In this document: one piece after another, positions 1 to 11,112 of the stretch
How the letters are laid out: each line of letters opens with the position of its first letter
How positions within the stretch are numbered: position 1 is the stretch's first letter
Source of the DNA: Coleophoma eucalyptorum
Lineage: Eukaryota > Ascomycota > Leotiomycetes > Helotiales > Dermateaceae
Assembly: GCA_026120035.1 (NCBI GenBank)
Contig: JALRME010000073.1
Location: 1 to 64,000 of the forward strand
Direction of reading: 5' to 3'
Length of the DNA stretch: 64,000 bases
Position numbers and translations under genes: made by a program
The notes under the pieces: generated by a model
The model's database searches: none
What the model was told of the DNA's origin: nothing
Seen by the model: the letters and a program-made list of their open reading frames with translations, nothing else

Positions 1-118
1 TTTAAAATTAAAGTCAAAATCAAGAGCTAAGATCGAAAGTTAGAATCGAGAGTTAGAATTAAGAGTCAAAATCCAAGAGAAGAAATCTAAAGTCAAAATC
101 AAGAGTTAAAATCTAAGA
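1..118. repeat. degenerate short tandem repeat
   Basis: A purine-rich unit of roughly 14-16 bp (variants of AAGTCAAAATCAAGAG and AAGTTAGAATCGAGAG) recurs about seven times from the left edge. Units differ by several bases. No open frame runs through it. It continues off the window, so its full length is unknown. Confidence 0.6.
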
Positions 119-1007
119 GAAGCTATATTCGTGTAGGTGATTCTGTATCAGGAAACAGGGTTTCTTCAACAGGGAATTGTTCGCTTATTACCCTTGCTGT
201 TTTAGCGCTCTCGCTGTTTGAAGTGGTACAGGGACTGTCCTGTTTTACCCTTAATTAGGAATAACGATTTCCTGAATAGGGAATTACTCGCTTCGACAAT
301 TCTATACCTTCTTGCTGCTCTTTCTTTCTTTTAACATTATGATGTTCCTCCACCTCTACGCCCCATCCTCCTCTACCCTTATTATCTTCTTGTGAGGCTG
401 TAATGCATGCCCTATGCTGTGCTATGGTGGCCATGGACACCTAGCTTTTACGATCCGATTGGCTATATAAACTCTGCAGATCGACTGCTAATATTTCTTC
501 GAATTCGTTCACGCCGAAGGACGAGCCAGCAGCCATGGAGAAGCCGAGATGTTTGACAGGAATGACCAGGATAAAGGTGGCTCCAGAATATACTAAGGAG
601 CTGAAAAGCTAACTCCCCTTTTCAGCTAAGAGGGGTAACTTGCAGCGACTATTGGTTGGTATATACAAAGACAGAAAGAAGACCGGATCAGCTCTACATA
701 TTGGAACTTAGTAAATGCAGATTTAAGGTCAAGGTGCTAAAAAAGCAGGATGTATCTTTTAGTTGGTGGGGCAGCTTACAGCGAGTATTGATATAGGATT
801 ACGAAGCTAGAGACGGAATGGACGGAATTCGGTTCAATGCCACCCTGATACAGCTGAGGGGTAGGAAGCAGGATTAGAAACAGGAAGTATAAAGCCGTCT
901 AATACCAGTTGAATAGCAGGCTACATGTCTTCGAAGTCTTAAAAAGGACGGAGAACCGCAACCTGAGCAAACTCCTTACAAATCTTAACTCATTTCCGAA
1001 TTTTAAA
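119..1007. other. no supported gene
   Basis: About 890 bp with no credible exon. Open frames here are short and lack splice support. The stretch is the upstream region of the chromodomain-like gene starting at 1008. Confidence 0.5.
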
Positions 1008-2146
1008 ATGAACGTCCTTCGCATTAGACCTTACACCTACGTTCCAACAAAAAGGAAACGATCTTATAGTAGCTTACCCCGCCAAATCACCAATGGAAAC
1101 CAGGAGACTACCCCTTTGTCAGAAACCTCAAGCACCAGCTATGTCGAGCCTCGTGGTCCTAAGGGGATGGCTGAGGATGCCGTTAGGGTGTACGAGCACC
1201 AGCCTGTCACTGAGGGATCCAATTCTACTAAAGATATGATTGAGGTGTGCGAGCACCAGCCTGTCACTGAGGAATCCAGTTCTACTGAGGACATGATTGA
1301 GGCATGCGAGCACCAGCCTGTCACTGAGGAACCCAGATCTACTGAGGACATGATTGAGGCATGCGAGCACCAGCCTGTCACTGAGGAACCCAGATCTACT
1401 GAGGACATGACTGAGGCATGCGAGCACCAGCCTGTCACTGAGGAACCCAATTCTACGGATGCCATTGACCAAATTATTTTCTCCGAGCAGCCTAGCAATA
1501 GCAAGGCTGGTCTTTCAAGTATGTTTGATCTAAAATCAAGCAAGGACAGAATTAACCATTCAATTAGAGAAAGATATACGTAATCCTATCAGGCTTAACC
1601 CCAATTTTGGCGACACCCAAATACCTGAGAACCTTATTGGTTCCAATGAGAGTGAAGCTTATTGCTCAGATACATCTGAATTTACACCTGAGCGCCAGGC
1701 CATAATGGAGACCAACAAAGATTCGAAGGCTGTACCTATTAAACGAAGGAAGCTTGTTCGGTCTAGCTCTTGCGAGAGTAGCATAGGTATGTGTGTATAA
1801 GTATAACAAGGAGATAAATTGAATTGACGCATCTTAAGGTCTTGATAGCGATCACGAGAGCTCGGAAGATGAGCTATCACACCAGCCATCATTTTATCGG
1901 TTTGGACCAAGCAGGATTAGTAGTGACCGTTCTCGAGGCCCCGCACGGCCTTGCCATATCGCCTTCGTTGACGACGTCAATCGTGAACGCGAGTTTCATG
2001 AAATCATTGGCAAGGAGGATATTGATGGTGAAACATACTATCTAGTAGACTGGGTTCCGACCTTGGTACGTTTTCGAGCACTCCGGAAGTCAAAGGAGTT
2101 GATCCAAGACTTTGAACTACGTTGCGGGGCGCAAAGGAATAAGTAG
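1008..2146 (+). CDS. chromodomain-like protein with 19-aa tandem repeats
   Basis: Model: join(1008..1518,1568..1786,1839..2146), 345 aa. Both introns (49 and 52 nt) have GTATGT donors; branch-like TTAAC and TTGAC lie before the acceptors, and both keep frame. The N-terminus is basic (KRKR near residue 15). Residues about 63-150 hold five copies of a 19-aa acidic repeat (EHQPVTEE core). A second basic patch (IKRRKL) and an acidic Ser-rich stretch (SDHESSEDE) follow. The C-terminal 55 residues resemble a chromodomain: HEIIGKEDIDGETYYLVDW then a proline and a helix-like tail. Such domains bind methylated histone tails or sit at integrase ends; the partner here is unknown. The ATG at 1008 is the first in frame. 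A chromatin-binding role is inference. Confidence 0.6.
1194..1455 (+). repeat. 57-bp coding minisatellite
   Basis: Five copies of a 57-bp unit begin at 1194, 1251, 1308, 1365 and 1422 (each starts GAGCACCAGCCTGTCACTGA); the last is partial. Copies 3 and 4 are nearly identical. The period is a multiple of three, so the reading frame is kept. Open frames on the opposite strand are by-products of the repeat. Confidence 0.9.
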
Positions 2147-2420
2147 AGATTTGGAGAATAGCTATATTTGTAACTTAGTGATCAGTTCCTGTGGTGTTAT
2201 AACACATACCGCTTCTGTCTAGGTCTTACGACTAAAGAATTAGATGGTATTAGATGGTGTAGTATTTGTTCTTGACAGTTTGTTCGAAGGGTGCAAGGTA
2301 TTTTGGCCCAGCCCTCCTTTCAAACAACCCAGCAGCGAAAACATCGTAGAGATAAGAATCAGCACACTTGATTAGCTAATTCGGCAATATTGAGGTACCG
2401 TTTTTCGAAGACTAGCCGAA

Positions 2421-2446
2421 TTGGGTGCTCACCTATGAGCACCCAA
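2421..2446. repeat. palindrome shared with 41523-41564
   Basis: TTGGGTGCTCA, a 4-nt loop, then TGAGCACCCAA: a perfect 11-bp inverted repeat. The same core with 19-bp arms and the same upstream ACTAGC occurs near 41.5 kb. It may be a transposon footprint or two abutting terminal repeats. Confidence 0.75.
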
Positions 2447-2776
2447 GAGGCGCTTCTGGGTACCCTCTCGGAATTTAGTTACGATATCTTGGAAGAAGAA
2501 ACAATTACAAGATCGAATAGAATTATATCTTACCTCTCCTATACTAAATACTTGATTGTTTTCTTCCTGAAAATTCTGTGATTGCTGTCCGCAGTAAAAA
2601 TTGGTAACAATCGCATAGCCTTCGAAATTTGTAGTCTGAAAACAGAGACTAGTTAATTCGTCACGGCACTTCCCTAGGACTATACGCGTATCTGTAAGAT
2701 AATACAGAAGTATACCAATACAGCGACTACTCTCTCGACATACTTCAATCTTCTCTAGGTTAGTTAATATCGCCAT
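2429..2776 (-). pseudogene. truncated inverted copy of the F-box-like gene (3' end)
   Basis: The minus-strand frame (KIEVCRESSRCIGILL..., then SLCFQTTNFEGYAIVT) matches the last roughly 100 residues of the protein encoded at 4849-6867 (KIEVCRENSRCIGILL..., SLCFQTTKLGGYTIVT). About 16 residues present in the intact gene are missing. The match ends near GEVRYNSIRS, and the frame then runs through unrelated sequence and the palindrome. Nothing corresponding to the first 500 residues is present. This is a 5'-truncated paralogue in inverted orientation. Confidence 0.8.
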
Positions 2777-3172
2777 CGAAAAGAAAAGGTCGACATGGCT
2801 GGCAAGCGAAAAGGAGTGCGTCGGGCTAGGAGAATTTTCAGGTTTGTAAGTTAATCTTTCGATTAATCCTATGGCGGTATGAAAAGTCTTGAGAGGAACA
2901 TGATCGTGCTACAATGAAGAGGTATGCACCTTATCGGGTAATAACGAGAGTTTTGTAAAGACAATGAAGAGCGTGAGAGAAAGAGTGAGGATTTTGGACG
3001 CAATCCCTCTCATTTCTTTAGTTTCTCGCGGAATCTACTCTTCATTCAAGAAAAATATATCAAGTTCAAACATTAACAACTAAAAGCTATCTACAAGTCT
3101 GATAGATTGTAACTGCAGATTTGTAGAGCTATATCAAAGCATGAGGAGTATTACTCCTTTCCTGTCCCATTT
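2777..3172. other. no supported gene
   Basis: About 400 bp of AT-rich sequence between two pseudogene fragments. No exon or repeat was recognised. Confidence 0.5.
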
Positions 3173-3695
3173 TTAGTCGAACAGCAAGGCAGACAGGCGC
3201 TGCTTTGCCTCCGTATCGTCCCACTCAACCAAAACTCGATTCTTCGATTCTTCCATCTTCACTTGTACAAGTGGCTCCATCGCAGCTCGTTCCTCTTCAC
3301 TCAAAAGATGTACCCTCGCCTTCCATAGTTCTTCTGTAGGAACATCTTCCAGCCGCTTACCGAAGAATCTTTCGTCTAGGTACTTCCAATAGATGGTATC
3401 AAACGCCCAGCTCTTTCTAGCGGCATAGTTTAGCCAAAAACGGCCTGTTTCCCAGCTTTCTCGCATGTACGCCGAGAGCTGCAAAGGATTAGGGCCTATA
3501 TCTTTTTCTACCTCTTCCATCGCTGAAAGCCAGGTCCTAAGCCGTTTTTCGTAGAGGCTTGTCCAATTCTCGATACCATTTCCCCATATCTCGGGTACAT
3601 CAAGCAATAGCCACCATGGCGAGTCTAAGATAAACTGCGTCGGCCCGACGTATGCAAATTCCCAGTCAATCGGCTGTCGCGGTTATCCGTCATAG
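3173..3695 (-). pseudogene. 3' half of an APH-type kinase gene
   Basis: The fragment starts near 3695 with IDWEFAYVGPTQFILDSPWW, the metal-binding Asp region of fungal aminoglycoside phosphotransferase (APH)/protein-kinase-like enzymes. It runs about 165 residues through the usual helical C-terminus (NPLQLSAYMRESWETGRFW) to a stop at 3173. The N-lobe, P-loop-like region and HxD catalytic motif are absent. An in-frame stop lies just upstream of the match. Directly upstream, in another frame, is a rhodopsin-type gene fragment, so two broken genes have been joined. The missing half resembles, but need not be, the APH 5' fragment at 21.5 kb. Confidence 0.75.
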
Positions 3696-4085
3696 TGGAG
3701 ATGTCTTGTATCCGAACCAGAGAGACCGTCCATATATCTTTTCCAAGCCCATAATCTGCTACTATTATCACTTTAGAAAAATTCCCCACTGATAGCAGGT
3801 TCCTTACAGAAGACAGACCAAATAGAAAGAGGAATAGCGGAGCACTATAATATGTTAGCGATGAGGCAATGTAAGCGGTATTATACTTGTGTACCATTGC
3901 TAGAAGCATAGCTAAGTCGTCTTTGCCAAGCTGTTTCTCGAGGATTTTCCCGCAAAGCCTTAACACGAAGGCTAGTATAGCAGTGGCGCCTCCGACAGTA
4001 CCAGTAATTGCCACGGCCAAAGTGTTATCACGGACATCTTCGTGGCAGGATATGCTCACAATCCTTCGAGTCGCTATATATGTTA
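3696..4085 (-). pseudogene. 5' fragment of a fungal rhodopsin-like (Pth11/SAT4-type) gene
   Basis: The minus strand encodes a first membrane helix (VGGATAILAFVLRL), LGKDDLAMLLAM, a short exon (PLSIWSVF) and YGLGKDIWTVSLVRI. This is the N-terminal signature of fungal rhodopsin-domain membrane proteins. Splice sites around the short exon match those of the intact relative at 47801-49130, with introns at the same positions. Similarity stops after DIST near 3700, where the APH fragment begins. Helices 3-7 and the C-terminal tail are missing. Stops lie upstream of about 4085, so the start codon is not clear. Confidence 0.7.
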
Positions 4086-4848
4086 GGACTCGATCTCAGG
4101 AGTCTCCTATGGCAAAGCCTACTCAGAAGATACATACGGCGCAGGCAGGCAGTGTTCTATTTGAAAGTGTCATCTCAGAACGTAATTAAGCGGAGCAAAA
4201 TGTCTGTAAAGGAAGTATCGTAATAGAGCGAAGAGCTGGCAAAATAAGTCGTTTCTCTTGCTTATCTATAATCGTCATCCTCCCCTTCGCGATACACCCC
4301 CCACAAGCACTAGTAAGGTCATCGAGCTTTAGGATGCAGTGCCATCACATACTTGATGGGTATGATCCTCCCAGCTGGAATCACAGGAGTCGCAAGCAAG
4401 GAAATTTTCAGCCTGTATCTGCGTGCAGTAGCGCCGCAAGGAATTTTCAGTGGCATCGCCTCTCTAATATAGGTTGGGTATGTCACGTTGATGTAATTTT
4501 CTATCAGAGAGCCACGAATTCATGTGACAGAATATGCTGATGATTAATTTTATTTCACGTGACTATACGCTAAGAATGCTCCTCTTGTATTTCAGGACAC
4601 ACGTACGTACAGTAAACTATCAACACTCGGAGCTCACATTCGCACGTTTCTCAACACGAAGTTCGCTTTGTCTCTAACCACTGCATCCTCTCTATCTTTC
4701 ATCTTTTCAACTCGTTGTTCTCCCAGACCTTTATAACTGATAGGGGTAGCAGTCTAAATTGAGTTCCCAGGTGTCACAGATCACCACAATTACGTTCACC
4801 AGAAATCGAAACAACTATACTTGGCTTACACCCTTCAAATAGCCAGCT
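4086..4848. other. no supported gene
   Basis: About 760 bp upstream of the F-box-like gene. The last 200 bp are pyrimidine-rich, as is usual just before a fungal start codon. No exon recognised. Confidence 0.5.
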
Positions 4849-6867
4849 ATGCAGCCTACTACACAGAATGAATTCCTAGCGACGAACCATTGCGCACTTT
4901 GTCGTGGCCTTTTCCCGATTGAATCCTCCTTTAATTGGAAGTCTTGTTTCCGCGCAGGTAGGTCTGAATTTCTTATTTTAAGATGCTTAGTGACAACAGC
5001 ACAGTGTTTTGTTTAGACAACCGTGAGATTACTGAAGAAAAGGATATATTTATCACGGATTGTATATACCTTGATGGCTATCTTGACGTTGCTGAGATTT
5101 CACTCGAACGGTTGGGCCTTCAACCCGTTACTATTGTCAAGAGATACAGCTATGATACGAAGTATAGCATTGAACAGACGGCATATTGTATACACAATTC
5201 ATGCTATCTAGTCCTTACAGCTGAACTGAGTAGCTACCCTAAGACATTACTTTTCACGCTTCTTAAGGCACTTACTCCTGATCCTCCCTTGTACGATGCT
5301 ATATCACCAACTCGATACGAAAACAGCATCGACTTCAAAACTATAGCTTGTAAAGCGACGAAATTTCAGCCTTTCTTCCTCTCACGACTACCACTAGAGC
5401 TTACAACTTGTATATGGAGCTATGTTGGCCCAACTCTACAATACAGTGCTTATCTGATTGTAGCAACTGAGGCTACACGTCTTGCGTCTTCTTTGCAACC
5501 TGCATATAGTGGAGAAATCGTCCTTCAGAACGGGTTCTACCTCTCGGTGGAAATGATTTCAATATTCGGTGTACAGTATATCCATAAGCTACTAGTTACC
5601 GAGAAGAAACCCAAAGTTACCGTAGCTGAGTCTATAAAGACTATAGCTATTTTAGCAGGCCTCCAGGGAATTTGTGCTATAAAGCTTATTGGGAGTACTC
5701 AGGAATCCGACTGGATTGGAGAAGTCCCTATAGGCCAAAACATCTTAGGTTATAGTAAAATAACCTTTAGATCATCTCTATATACTCAGTTTAATGTAAG
5801 TAAGATCTAATATTATCTTTATGGTTGCTAAGTCTATAGGGTCTATGCCTCGATTCTATTTCAGACATAGCTTTACCTTCACACCGGGTTCTCTGGGATC
5901 AACCGAATTTTCCATCTTCAGTCACCGATCCGGACGCTATGTTATTTGATATCGATCGCGATATGAAACAGACCAGAACTTTAGGCACAAGGCATAAACT
6001 ATTTAGATATCTATCTTTATGGTTAGAAAACGAGTACATTAGTGGCCTTACAATCTATATATCAAGCAGTGGAATATTTGGACTAGAGGCTCACTTCTTA
6101 ACGACTTCACAACTATCCGGACTTCGTATAGGATGTGCTTTGTATTGCCCACTCCTTCCTGAGGAGAGAATATCTCATATTTGGCTTCGCTTACTTAGTG
6201 CTGAAGACACACTGCCTGAACCGCCAGCTTTACTAGTTATTTACTTCCTATTCTTTAATTTATAATATAAGCTAACTTAACTTAGGTTCAAACCACATGC
6301 AACAAAACATATTCCTTTGGGCCTTTTATTAGGCCAGATCAAGTTTCAAACTACAAGTGGATCATATTAGAGCAAAAGGGTCATATTGATGGATTCTTTT
6401 ATGAATCCCCAGAGCCTTATTTAAATATATTAAGGGTAGGTGCCGAGATTAATAAGCTACAAGAAAAGAGTCCATATACGTCTCCGAAGTATTACAATTG
6501 CGAATGGCCTAGGTTTACTAGCCCTAGAACCGGTGTATTCCTTTCAATCGCTAAATTAATTAACCTAAAGAAGATTGAGGTATGTCGAGAGAATAGTCGC
6601 TGTATTGGTATACTTTTAGAATATCTTGAAGGTGCACCTATAGTCTTAGGGCAATGGCGAACTAGCTCATCAAAGTCTTGTATCTATGAGCATAGCTGTG
6701 GCCAAGGAACTAGTCTCTGTTTTCAGACTACAAAGCTCGGAGGTTATACGATTGTTACCGATGTCTATTGTAGACAGATATCACAGGATTTTCAGGGAGA
6801 AAATATTCAAGTATTCAAGACGGGAGAGGTAAGATTTAATGCCATTCGATCGAGCGATTATTTCTGA
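4849..6867 (+). CDS. fungal F-box-like protein with N-terminal Cys motif
   Basis: Model: join(4849..4957,5005..5799,5865..6235,6286..6867), 618 aa. Exon 1 carries a CALC motif and ends in SCFRA, joined in frame to VFCLDN; this 'FRA' junction is typical of a lineage-specific fungal family. A motif near residue 170 (FLSRLPLELTTCIWSYVG) reads like an F-box start. The rest has no enzyme signature I recognise and ends in a Cys-bearing region (SLCFQTTKLGGYTIV). Intron 3 has a weak GTTATT donor but a perfect GCTAAC branch point. F-box proteins act as substrate adaptors in SCF ubiquitin ligases; that role is inferred from one motif. An inverted 3' copy lies at 2429-2776. Confidence 0.65.
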
Positions 6868-6882
6868 TTATCACTTAGAAAA

Positions 6883-7122
6883 TTGCCTGGTGGTTTTCAG
6901 AACATAGCGATGCTATTAGATCTTGGGAAGGGGAAAGTCTTGTTATACCGCAAAGGTGTGAGGCTCGCTGGTCCAACAAGACATTTTACGACCGAGCTGG
7001 ATAATTATTGCTCTCGAGTTTATCTCGAATTCCTCAAGGTGGACCTTGAATCCAAGACAATTCCAGGTTTTCCGAGCCTACTTATTTATATAAAATATTT
7101 TTATTCTCACATATTATTATAA
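6883..7122 (+). other. coding-looking frame, not recognised
   Basis: Just after the F-box-like gene an open frame begins LPGGFQNIAMLLDLGKG and has a protein-like composition for about 65 residues before turning AT-rich. It has no ATG at its start, and no splice site links it to the gene before it. It may be the remnant of another gene. I cannot assign a family. Confidence 0.3.
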
Positions 7123-9069
7123 GACTGGTCCTTTATTAATAAATGGAAAGGTTCATTCCAACAAAGTATTTGATGGGTACTCGAGCGGTAATTAAGGGGA
7201 AATGAGAGTTAGTGAACGAGCAGTTAGCCATAGTTTAATGCTTCCTAACTGCCAAACGAACAGATAGATACCGTGTTGTATCGTCCACCTTCGCTACGAT
7301 GTCCACAAAGACTTGACTTTAACCTGATTATGCTATCGCCAAAATCCAGGTCAATAAAGGAGCCAAGGATGCTGGAGTCAAAGAGTTCCCGAGAAAAAGA
7401 AATATAGGCTCCCATAAACGAACGCATAAAAACGTTGCGGGGATTCGATGCTTTCAAACGGCGTTCAACGCGGCTTAGTTTCAACAGCATGTTGCAGTTG
7501 CCTGGACATACGCAGAAGATTCTGGAGGAAGCTCTGGGCATTCTGGAAGAGGTTCTAAAGGGCATCTAGAGAAGGTTCTGGAGGAGGCTTTGGCTCTGGA
7601 GGGCAATCGTCTAATACTATTATAGCCTGAGGCTCGGCAAGAAAGTCGGCACAGAGAACCATAAGAGGTCACGTTTATCAAGAAACACGTGATGATCTTG
7701 ATCTTGATCCAAGGGGTGTCCCGTGTTCAACACACATCAAGTCAACTTTATTGCTTTTCTGTGGCATACCTAACCCTGTCCACAAATCCATGTAGTAGTA
7801 GACCTTCTTTCGAAACGATACTCAGAAACCATGTCCCTAGGCAATAATAGAGTAATTCTACGAATGTAATTCCTATAAAATGAGTTTCTCTAACTTAGTC
7901 TAGTAGAAGCCAAATGCACCACATTTTTTGGTCAGCATATGATTACTAAGCAAATCACATGGCTATGGGTCCTCCACGTTGCAACGTCCTGCAAAGAACA
8001 CAATTCCTGCAAATCAATACCTCATCAACCTCCTGAACTGCAAGCACCAGATTGAAAGTCACATTGAAGGACAACAATGATGACTCACTTGTCTCGCCAA
8101 ATCAGATACACCCAGCTCCACAACTAAACTGAGGCCTACCACGGCATTCTGTGGTCGATTCTATGATACTCATCTCTCCCTTCATCGCGCGCCATCGCCT
8201 CACCTCCTAGACAACTTGGCACATTCCGTGGAAGGCGTAGTAGAGTGCATCTTGCTCTGGAGACCCAGCCACATCGCGCCAAAGGCAGTATCGTTCTGCC
8301 TTCATCTACAGCCAAGGTAAATTACAACATGAGCATCCATGCAGCTTATACAGCTACTTATACATTTTATAGGCGATAGTCACGATCCCCCTCCCCGACC
8401 TTATATTCTTCTTCAATTTGTAGCAAGTCTGTCGGGCAGCTCTATAGCAAATTTGTTGTTAGTTATGGCGGTCAGATATTTTGAACTCCAACTTGATTCT
8501 TTTTCCAATTTAACAGACTTGGAGCTAACTTATATGTATATGTAGAGAGGTGACAAAGCCCTTGCTGGGGAAGAAGAGGATATCTCAGGTCATCGTTTCC
8601 CTCCAAGCATTACCGACAGGACAATAGCCTTCAAAGGCATTTATCTTTTGATCGTTGACGAGAAATCCGACGACCAGAAAACGTTCGAAGAAAACGAAAT
8701 CCCTACAACTGAATATAAAGACTATGAGATTCCTTCCGGTTACACTTGTTACATTAGGGGCGCTACCGTACGTTTCATCGTCTAGGAGGACATTGCTAGC
8801 TCGCCCCCAAAGACATCAAGCACTGAGTACCCTTCGTTATGATTACACCATATAGTGAAAGAGGCATCCTGCTTGTAGTCTTTTGGGAACAAAATAGCCC
8901 AGCATCCTGTAGTTTTCAATTCCGGGGTTTGACTTCTCTCCCACTTCCACAGCTGGCTGTTCTGGACCGCCGTTCTAAATTGCTCGGGAAGTTTTGATAT
9001 GTTACTAGCGGGTGCATTTGTATACATATACTTCATTTCTAGATACATCATTAGTAGTGCATTATATAT
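7123..9069. other. gene-poor stretch with fragments
   Basis: About 1.9 kb without a full gene model. It holds a degenerate GGTTCTGGAGGA-like tandem stretch (about 7485-7610). A short plus-strand frame at 8725-8853 starts with a secretion-signal-like peptide (MRFLPVTLVTLGALPYVSS). A minus-strand frame overlapping it (8782-9051) has protein-like composition (PEQFRTAVQNSQLWKWERS). Both frames are too short and unsupported to call genes. Confidence 0.4.
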
Positions 9070-9848
9070 TCACAGATTCTTCTCACCCCTTTTTTCATTA
9101 TTTGGCGACGACTGCATCTCCTCTGAAGCTACTTCACCACTATGCGCTAGCTGCAATTTTTCAGGTGAATGGACCTCCTCGACATGCCTTCGTTTCCTAG
9201 AATCAATGTCCTGACTCTGTTCTACAGACATTGGATCGTCTAAAGAGTTTTGTAGATCTAACTATTGTCAATACTTAGTCATCGAAGGACGAAGAAACTC
9301 CGCTACATACCTTTACCAGTCTTGGAAGGTATTCTATATTTTATGACTAATAAGTCTAGTTCAGAAGAAGAAAAAGATTCTTTTCTATTCTTGATATAAT
9401 TTATAAGTGCTGTTCTATCTTGGTTGTTCAAAGAAATTATCCTCTGTTTACCAAGACTTGCAGCGCATAATAAGACTACCGCAGAGCCGCAAAGGCGGAG
9501 GATATCCTTTAGAAAAACTTGATAGATTCTCGCGCTACGAGTGGTTTGTATATTGGTCATAACTTCAACGGCAGACTTAACGAGCTTGTCGTGCCTAGCA
9601 TCTAAGCGTCCCAGAGTTCTGACATTGTCAGCGCTATTCCGAAGCTTTTCACAGGACTCCTTGATCCCACTAGATTGATCAACGCTCGTGCTTTGGCGAT
9701 TCTTCTTTTCGGCTTCAAGTGCAAGGACCGCATCGCGACATTGCTGCAACAGGATATCCAACTCAGAATTGGCTACTCCTATATAACCGTCGCAAGGGAA
9801 GAATTCGTCTTTGTCTTTCGTGCGCAGTATAATGTACGGCAATTCCAT
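9070..9848 (-). CDS. hypothetical protein, 241 aa
   Basis: Model: complement(join(9070..9257,9311..9848)). The 53-nt intron has a GTATGT donor, a TTGAC branch-like site and a GTTAG acceptor. The first exon encodes a charged helical region (LLQQCRDAVLALEAEKK) and one hydrophobic segment near residue 120 (GSAVVLLCAASLGK), perhaps a membrane anchor or a buried helix. The second exon is acidic, Ser/Gln-rich and probably disordered (SVEQSQDIDSRKRRHVEE). The clean coding composition of exon 2 and the exact frame restoration support the model. Family unknown. Confidence 0.6.
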
Positions 9849-11112
9849 TGTTGTCTTAGGACCTTTACTTTTTAGTCGAAGAGCAAAGATGGATGTTTAG
9901 GAGGAAGTCTACGGCAATTGCATAGGAAGTCATCATAAGTTAATGGTTAAGGTTCCTGTAGCTCAGCCTCGGTTCATTGGTAACTAAGGTTGCAAGGATG
10001 TGTCAATATTTATGATTCTTAACTATTCCCCGACGAGTTTTTTCTATTAGATACAGGATCCTAGCGACTAGGATCAGGAAATGATGGGCTGTGAAGCGGA
10101 CACGTTATGCGAAGTGCCAAGTAGTGGCGGAACTGTGCGCCTATCTATTGGTAAATATCATACAATCAGCTGGTGTATGAATGCACCGCAAATATGTACA
10201 ATGTAGGAGCGTTGGTGGCTTAAGAAATGAGACACGAAAGGCGCAGCACTCCTCGTATCACAGATCTGCAGCCGTCACGGTTAGACGATAGCTTTTACGT
10301 TTCCATGTTGGTGGCGTAAATGCTCTGCTTTGAATTTGATGTATGTTTCTCCGATATATGAGATTGAGTCCAAAGATATAGCCTTCATCTTTATCATGTA
10401 ACAATTGTTACTTTATTTCTCTTATAACCTAGTTGATCAGGATGGATGTTCCTCTTCATCTGAAATACAGACATAGCAATAAAAGGAATGGATAGTTTAT
10501 CCAGAATTTTCAAATTGTTAGGACAATGCGACTTACACAAGCTCCTGACTACTTCAACCTATTATGTCTTAGATCGCTAGCAAACGCCACGAGGGTTCAA
10601 TGTGCACTTCTTTATTTTGTGCTCAGGAGTATTGGTGCAATTTGTTCCTCCGTGTTCGTAATCAAGTCATGCTCATCTTCTTCTACCACTCGAGATCCCC
10701 ATGATCGATAGCCAGGAGACACACTTGACAGGAAGCGACAAAAGAACCTATATCCAGCAATCATTATCCCTTACGCGTAAAGGATTCTGATTTCAAAGGA
10801 GCCATCATCGTCTTATGCGAGTTTGATATGGTTAGCGTATAATGCTTGTCTAAGGTTTACCAGGGCCAGCATCGGCCCAGCGGGGTAGCTGCAGATGGAT
10901 ATGTTGGTGGCGGTTTCCTGCCCAATTCAGTCTTCAATCCACGCCAGCCACCAATATGTTCTGACCGATGAAGCTCCACCTCGATAACATCAAAACCAAC
11001 TTCTGCGCAAAGTCTAGACTCCTACAGGTGCAGACGCAGCACATACACTTTAGCACAGTGTAACCTTAAAAATGTTATAGATTATAGTGTATTGCACGGT
11101 CATACATCATTT
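9849..11112. other. no supported gene
   Basis: About 1.26 kb of intergenic DNA. Its only recognisable content is a gene fragment at 10464-10563 related to the last exon of the small gene at 20.7-21.15 kb. Confidence 0.5.
10464..10563 (+). repeat. fragment of the small Cys-rich gene's last exon
   Basis: About 100 bp matches 20978-21082. Both contain GCAATAAAAGGAATGGA and the stretch AAGCTCCTGACTACTTCAAC; the encoded match includes HKLLTTSTYY. Identity stops abruptly on both sides. The upstream exons of the intact gene are absent. Confidence 0.75.

Noticed and set aside
1128..1543. Two long open frames on the minus strand
   Set aside because: They are shadows of the 57-bp in-frame repeat; the plus strand has the splice-supported gene.
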